This document shows positions 60,620 through 64,000 of a DNA stretch of 64,000 nt, in pieces. The notes under the pieces were generated by a model that had not been told where the DNA came from, made no database searches, and was given only the letters and a program-made list of their open reading frames with translations. The DNA is from Avena insularis (lineage: Eukaryota > Streptophyta > Magnoliopsida > Poales > Poaceae): positions 209,132,941-209,196,940 of the forward strand of contig CM042684.1 of NCBI GenBank assembly GCA_023614405.1, written 5' to 3'. Position 1 is the first letter of the stretch; each line of letters starts with the position of its first letter. The translations under genes and the position numbers were made by a program.

Positions 60620-63600
60620 TGTGTGTTGTTTTCACAAACCACATATGGATGCACTAGAGTCATTGCATGTCTGTTCTTTTCATAGACCACATATGGATCC
60701 ACTAGAGTTCATTGCATGTCTGTTCTTTTCATAAACCACATGAGCATGTGTGTTATTTTCACAAACCTATATGGATCCACCAGTGTCATTGAATGTGTGT
60801 TCATTTCCTCAAGCACAAATTGATCCACGAGTGTCATTGCATGTGTGTTCTTTTCATGAACGACAACTAGAATCATTGCATGTCTGTTCTTTTCACAAAC
60901 CACATATGGATCCACCAAAGTTATTGCATGTCTGTTCTTTTCATAAACCACATGGATCCACCAGTGTCATTGCATGTGTGTTCTTTTCATAAACCATAGC
61001 TAGATCATTGCAACCATAGCTAGAGTCATTCATGTCTGTTCTTTTCACAAACCACATATGGATCCACTAGAGCCATTTCATGTGTGTTCTTTTCACAAAC
61101 CACGTATGGATCTACCAGTGTCATTGGATGTGTGTTCTTTTCATAAACCACATGATCCACCAGTGTCATTGCATGTGTCTTCTTTTCATTAACCACAACT
61201 AGAGTCATTGCATGTCCATTCTTTTCATAGACAACATATGGATCCACCAGAGTTCATTGAATGTATGTTCTTTTCATAAACCACATGAGCATGTGTGTTC
61301 TTTTCACAAACCTCATATGGATCCACCAGTGTCAATGAATGTGTGTTCTTTTCCTAAAACACATATGGATCCACCAGTGTCATTGCATGTGTGTTCTTCT
61401 CATGAACCACAAATAGAGTCATTGCATGTCTATTCTTTTCGCAAACCACATATGGATCCAACAAAGTCATTGCATGTCAGTTATTTTCATAAACCACATG
61501 GATCCACCTAGAGACAATGCATGTGTGTTCTTTTCACAAACCATATGGATCCACCAGTGTCATTGCATGTGTGTTCTTTTCACAAACCACATATGGATCC
61601 ACCAGTGTCATTGCATGTGTGTTCTTTTCATTAACCAGAGCTAGAGTCATTGCATGTCTGTTCTATTCAAAAACCACATATGGATCTACCAGAGTCATTG
61701 CATGTCCGTTCTTTTCATAGACCACATATGGATCCACCAGAGTCATTGCATGTCTGTTCTTTTCATAAACCACATGAGCATGTGTGTTTAATTCACAAAC
61801 CACATATGGATCCACCAGTGTCATTGCATGTTTTTTATTTTCATGAACCACAGCTAGAGTCATTGCATGTGTGTTCTTTTACAAACCACATATGGATCCA
61901 CCAGAGTCATTGCATGCTTGTTCTTTTCATAGACCACATATGGATCCACCAGATTCATTGCATGTCTGTTCTTTTCACAAACCACATATGGATCCACCAG
62001 AGTCATTGCATGTCTGTTCTTTTCATAGTCCACATATGGATCCACCAGAGTTCATTGCATGTGTGTTCTTTTCAGTAGCCACAACTAGAGTCATTGCATG
62101 TGTGGTATTTTCACAAACCACATATGGATCCACTAGAGTCATTGCATGTATCTTCTTTTCATAAACCACATATGGATCCACCAGAGTCATTGCATGTTTG
62201 TTCTTTTCATAAACCACATGGATCCACCAGTGTCATTGCATTTTTATTCTTTTCATTAACCACAGCTAGTGTCATTTCATGTGTGTTCTTTTCATTTACC
62301 ACACCTACAGTGATTGCATGTCTGTTATTTTCACAAACCACATATGGATCTACCAGTGTCATTGGGTATGTGTTCTTTTCATAAACCACATGATCCACGA
62401 GTGTCATTGCATGTGTCTTCTTTTCATTAACCACAACTAGAGTCATTGCATGTCCGTTCTTTTCATAGACAACATATGGATCCACCAGAGTTCATTGCAT
62501 GTTTGTTCTTTTCACAAACCTCATATGGATCCACCAGTTTCAATGAATGTGTGTTCTTTTCCTAAAACACATATGGATCCACCAGTGTCATTGCATGTGT
62601 GTTCTTTCATGAACCACAAGTAGAGTCATTGCACGTCTATTCTTTTCGCAAACCACATATGGATCCAACAGAGTCATTGCATGTCAGTTCTTTTCATAAA
62701 CCACATGGATCCACCTAGAGACATTGCATGTGTGTTATTTTCACAAACCATATGGATCCACCAGTGTCATTGCATGTCTGTTCTTTTCACAAACCACATA
62801 TGGATCCACCAGTATCATTGCATGTCTGTTCTTTTCCTAAAAGACATATGGATCCATTAGTGTCATTGCATGTGTGTTCTTTTCATGAACGACAACTAGA
62901 GTCATTGCATGTGTCTTCTTTTACAAACCACATATCGATCCACCAGAGTCATTGCATGCATGTTCTTTTCATAGACCACATATGGATCCAGAAGAGTTCA
63001 TTGCATGTCTGTTCTTTTCACAAACCACATATGGATCCACTCGATTCATTGCATGTGTGTTCTTTTCACAAACCACGTATGGATCCACTAGAGTCATTGC
63101 ATGTGTGTTATTTTCATTAACCACAACTAGAGTCATTGCATGTGTGTTCTTTTCACAAACCACAACTAGAGTCATTGCATGTGTGTTATTTTCATAGACC
63201 ACATATGGATCCACCATAGTCATTGCATGTGAGTTATTTTCTTTAACCACAACTAGAGTCATTGCATGTGTGTTCTTTTCACAAACCACAACCAGAGTCA
63301 TTGCATGTTTGTTCTTTTCATAGAACACATATGGATCCACCATAGTCATTGCATGTCTGTTGTTTTCATAAACCACATGAGCATATGTGTTCTTTTCACA
63401 AACCACATATGGATCCACTAGTGTCATTGCATGTCTGGTCTTTTCATAGACCACATATGGATCCACCAGAGTGATTGCATGTTTGTTCTTTTCATAAACC
63501 ACATGAGCATGTGTGTTCTTTTCACAAACCACATATGGATCCTCTGGTTTCATTACATGTCTGTTATTTTCCTAAAACATATATGGATCCACTAGTGTCA

Positions 63601-64000
63601 TTGCATGTGTGTTCGTTTCATGAACCACAGCTAGAGTCATTGCATGTGTGTTCTTTTACAAACCACATATGTATCCACCAGAGTCATTGCATGCGTGTTC
63701 TTTTCATAGACCACATATGGATCCACTAGGGTTCATTGCATGTATGTTCTTTTCGCAAAACACATATGGATCCACCAGAGTCATTGCATGTGTGTTCTTT
63801 TCATAAACCACGTATGGATCCAGCAGAGTCATTGCATGTGTGTTATTTTCATTAACCACAACTATAGTCATTGCATGTGGATTCTTTTCATAAACCACAA
63901 CTAGAGTCATTGCATCTGTGTTCTTTTATAGACCACATATGGATCCACCATAGTCATTGCATGTGTGTTATTTTCATTAACCACAACTAGAGTCATTGCA

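Larger units (their letters stand above)
41395..64000. repeat. Satellite array D (48/39/30-bp units), open at the right edge
   Basis: 22.6 kb of uninterrupted tandem units, the largest of the four arrays. Its unit types are the same as in arrays A-C. Most 48-bp units carry CATATGGATCC. The left ~2 kb resembles arrays B and C in order. From about 43.8 to 59.9 kb it contains larger blocks with a distinctive GGATGTGAGTTATTTTC unit and several kb-scale near-identical duplications. The right part (59.4-64.0 kb) has a 3,381-bp period. No gene or mobile element interrupts it. The array continues beyond the window. Confidence 0.95.

Noticed and set aside
19804..64000. Many long repetitive open frames in the satellite (for example 51817-52464 plus, 58835-59437 minus, 59588-60172 minus)
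   Set aside because: They overlap on both strands and in several frames, repeat the same 16-residue phrases, have no start context or domain, and are explained by unit lengths divisible by three.
3112..64000. CRISPR-like array of repeats and spacers
   Set aside because: All parts of the units are repeated, there are no unique spacers, no cas genes, and the setting is a plant genome.

Overview
The window looks like intergenic heterochromatin from a large grass genome, most likely a Triticeae species (wheat, barley, rye or a relative). It holds nested LTR retrotransposons and a large tandem repeat. I found no host protein gene, tRNA, rRNA or CRISPR array. The organism call is inference from the retrotransposon types: Athila-type gag with LTRs starting TGATAC, a chromovirus with 4.4-kb LTRs, and a CRM-like chromovirus with the coding tail running into its LTR.

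Layout. 1-3111: broken retroelements. These are a minus-strand Athila-type gag fragment with a partial inverted LTR, a plus-strand 3' LTR of a related element, and the 3' part of a copia-like LTR. 3112-5570: satellite array A. 5571-19800: a complete but coding-dead Ty3/gypsy chromovirus with two ~4.4-kb LTRs and a perfect TCATT target-site duplication. 19801-23905: satellite array B. 23906-31327: a non-autonomous Athila-type element in a truncated internal-LTR-internal-LTR form. 31328-32463: satellite array C. 32464-41394: a minus-strand CRM-like chromovirus whose 5' LTR was itself hit by a solo LTR of the same family. 41395-64000: satellite array D, which continues past the right edge.

The most notable content is the satellite, about 30.3 kb in four blocks. 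I do not recognise it as a named family. Its main unit is 48 bp, with 39-bp and 30-bp forms that differ by 9-bp steps. Units are built into higher-order repeats (396 bp and about 1.22 kb in array B) and into multi-kb mosaic duplications in array D. Most long units carry NdeI and BamHI sites. All three plus frames and one minus frame of the 48-bp unit are open, so the array shows many repetitive reading frames that I judge to be incidental.

Time order can be partly read. The arrays came first. The Athila-type element, whose LTRs differ visibly, looks older. The 4.4-kb-LTR chromovirus and the CRM-like element inserted into the satellite with recognisable duplications. The chromovirus has near-identical outer LTR segments but many small indels in its coding region and GC-rich LTR parts. 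That could be decay or consensus sequence error.
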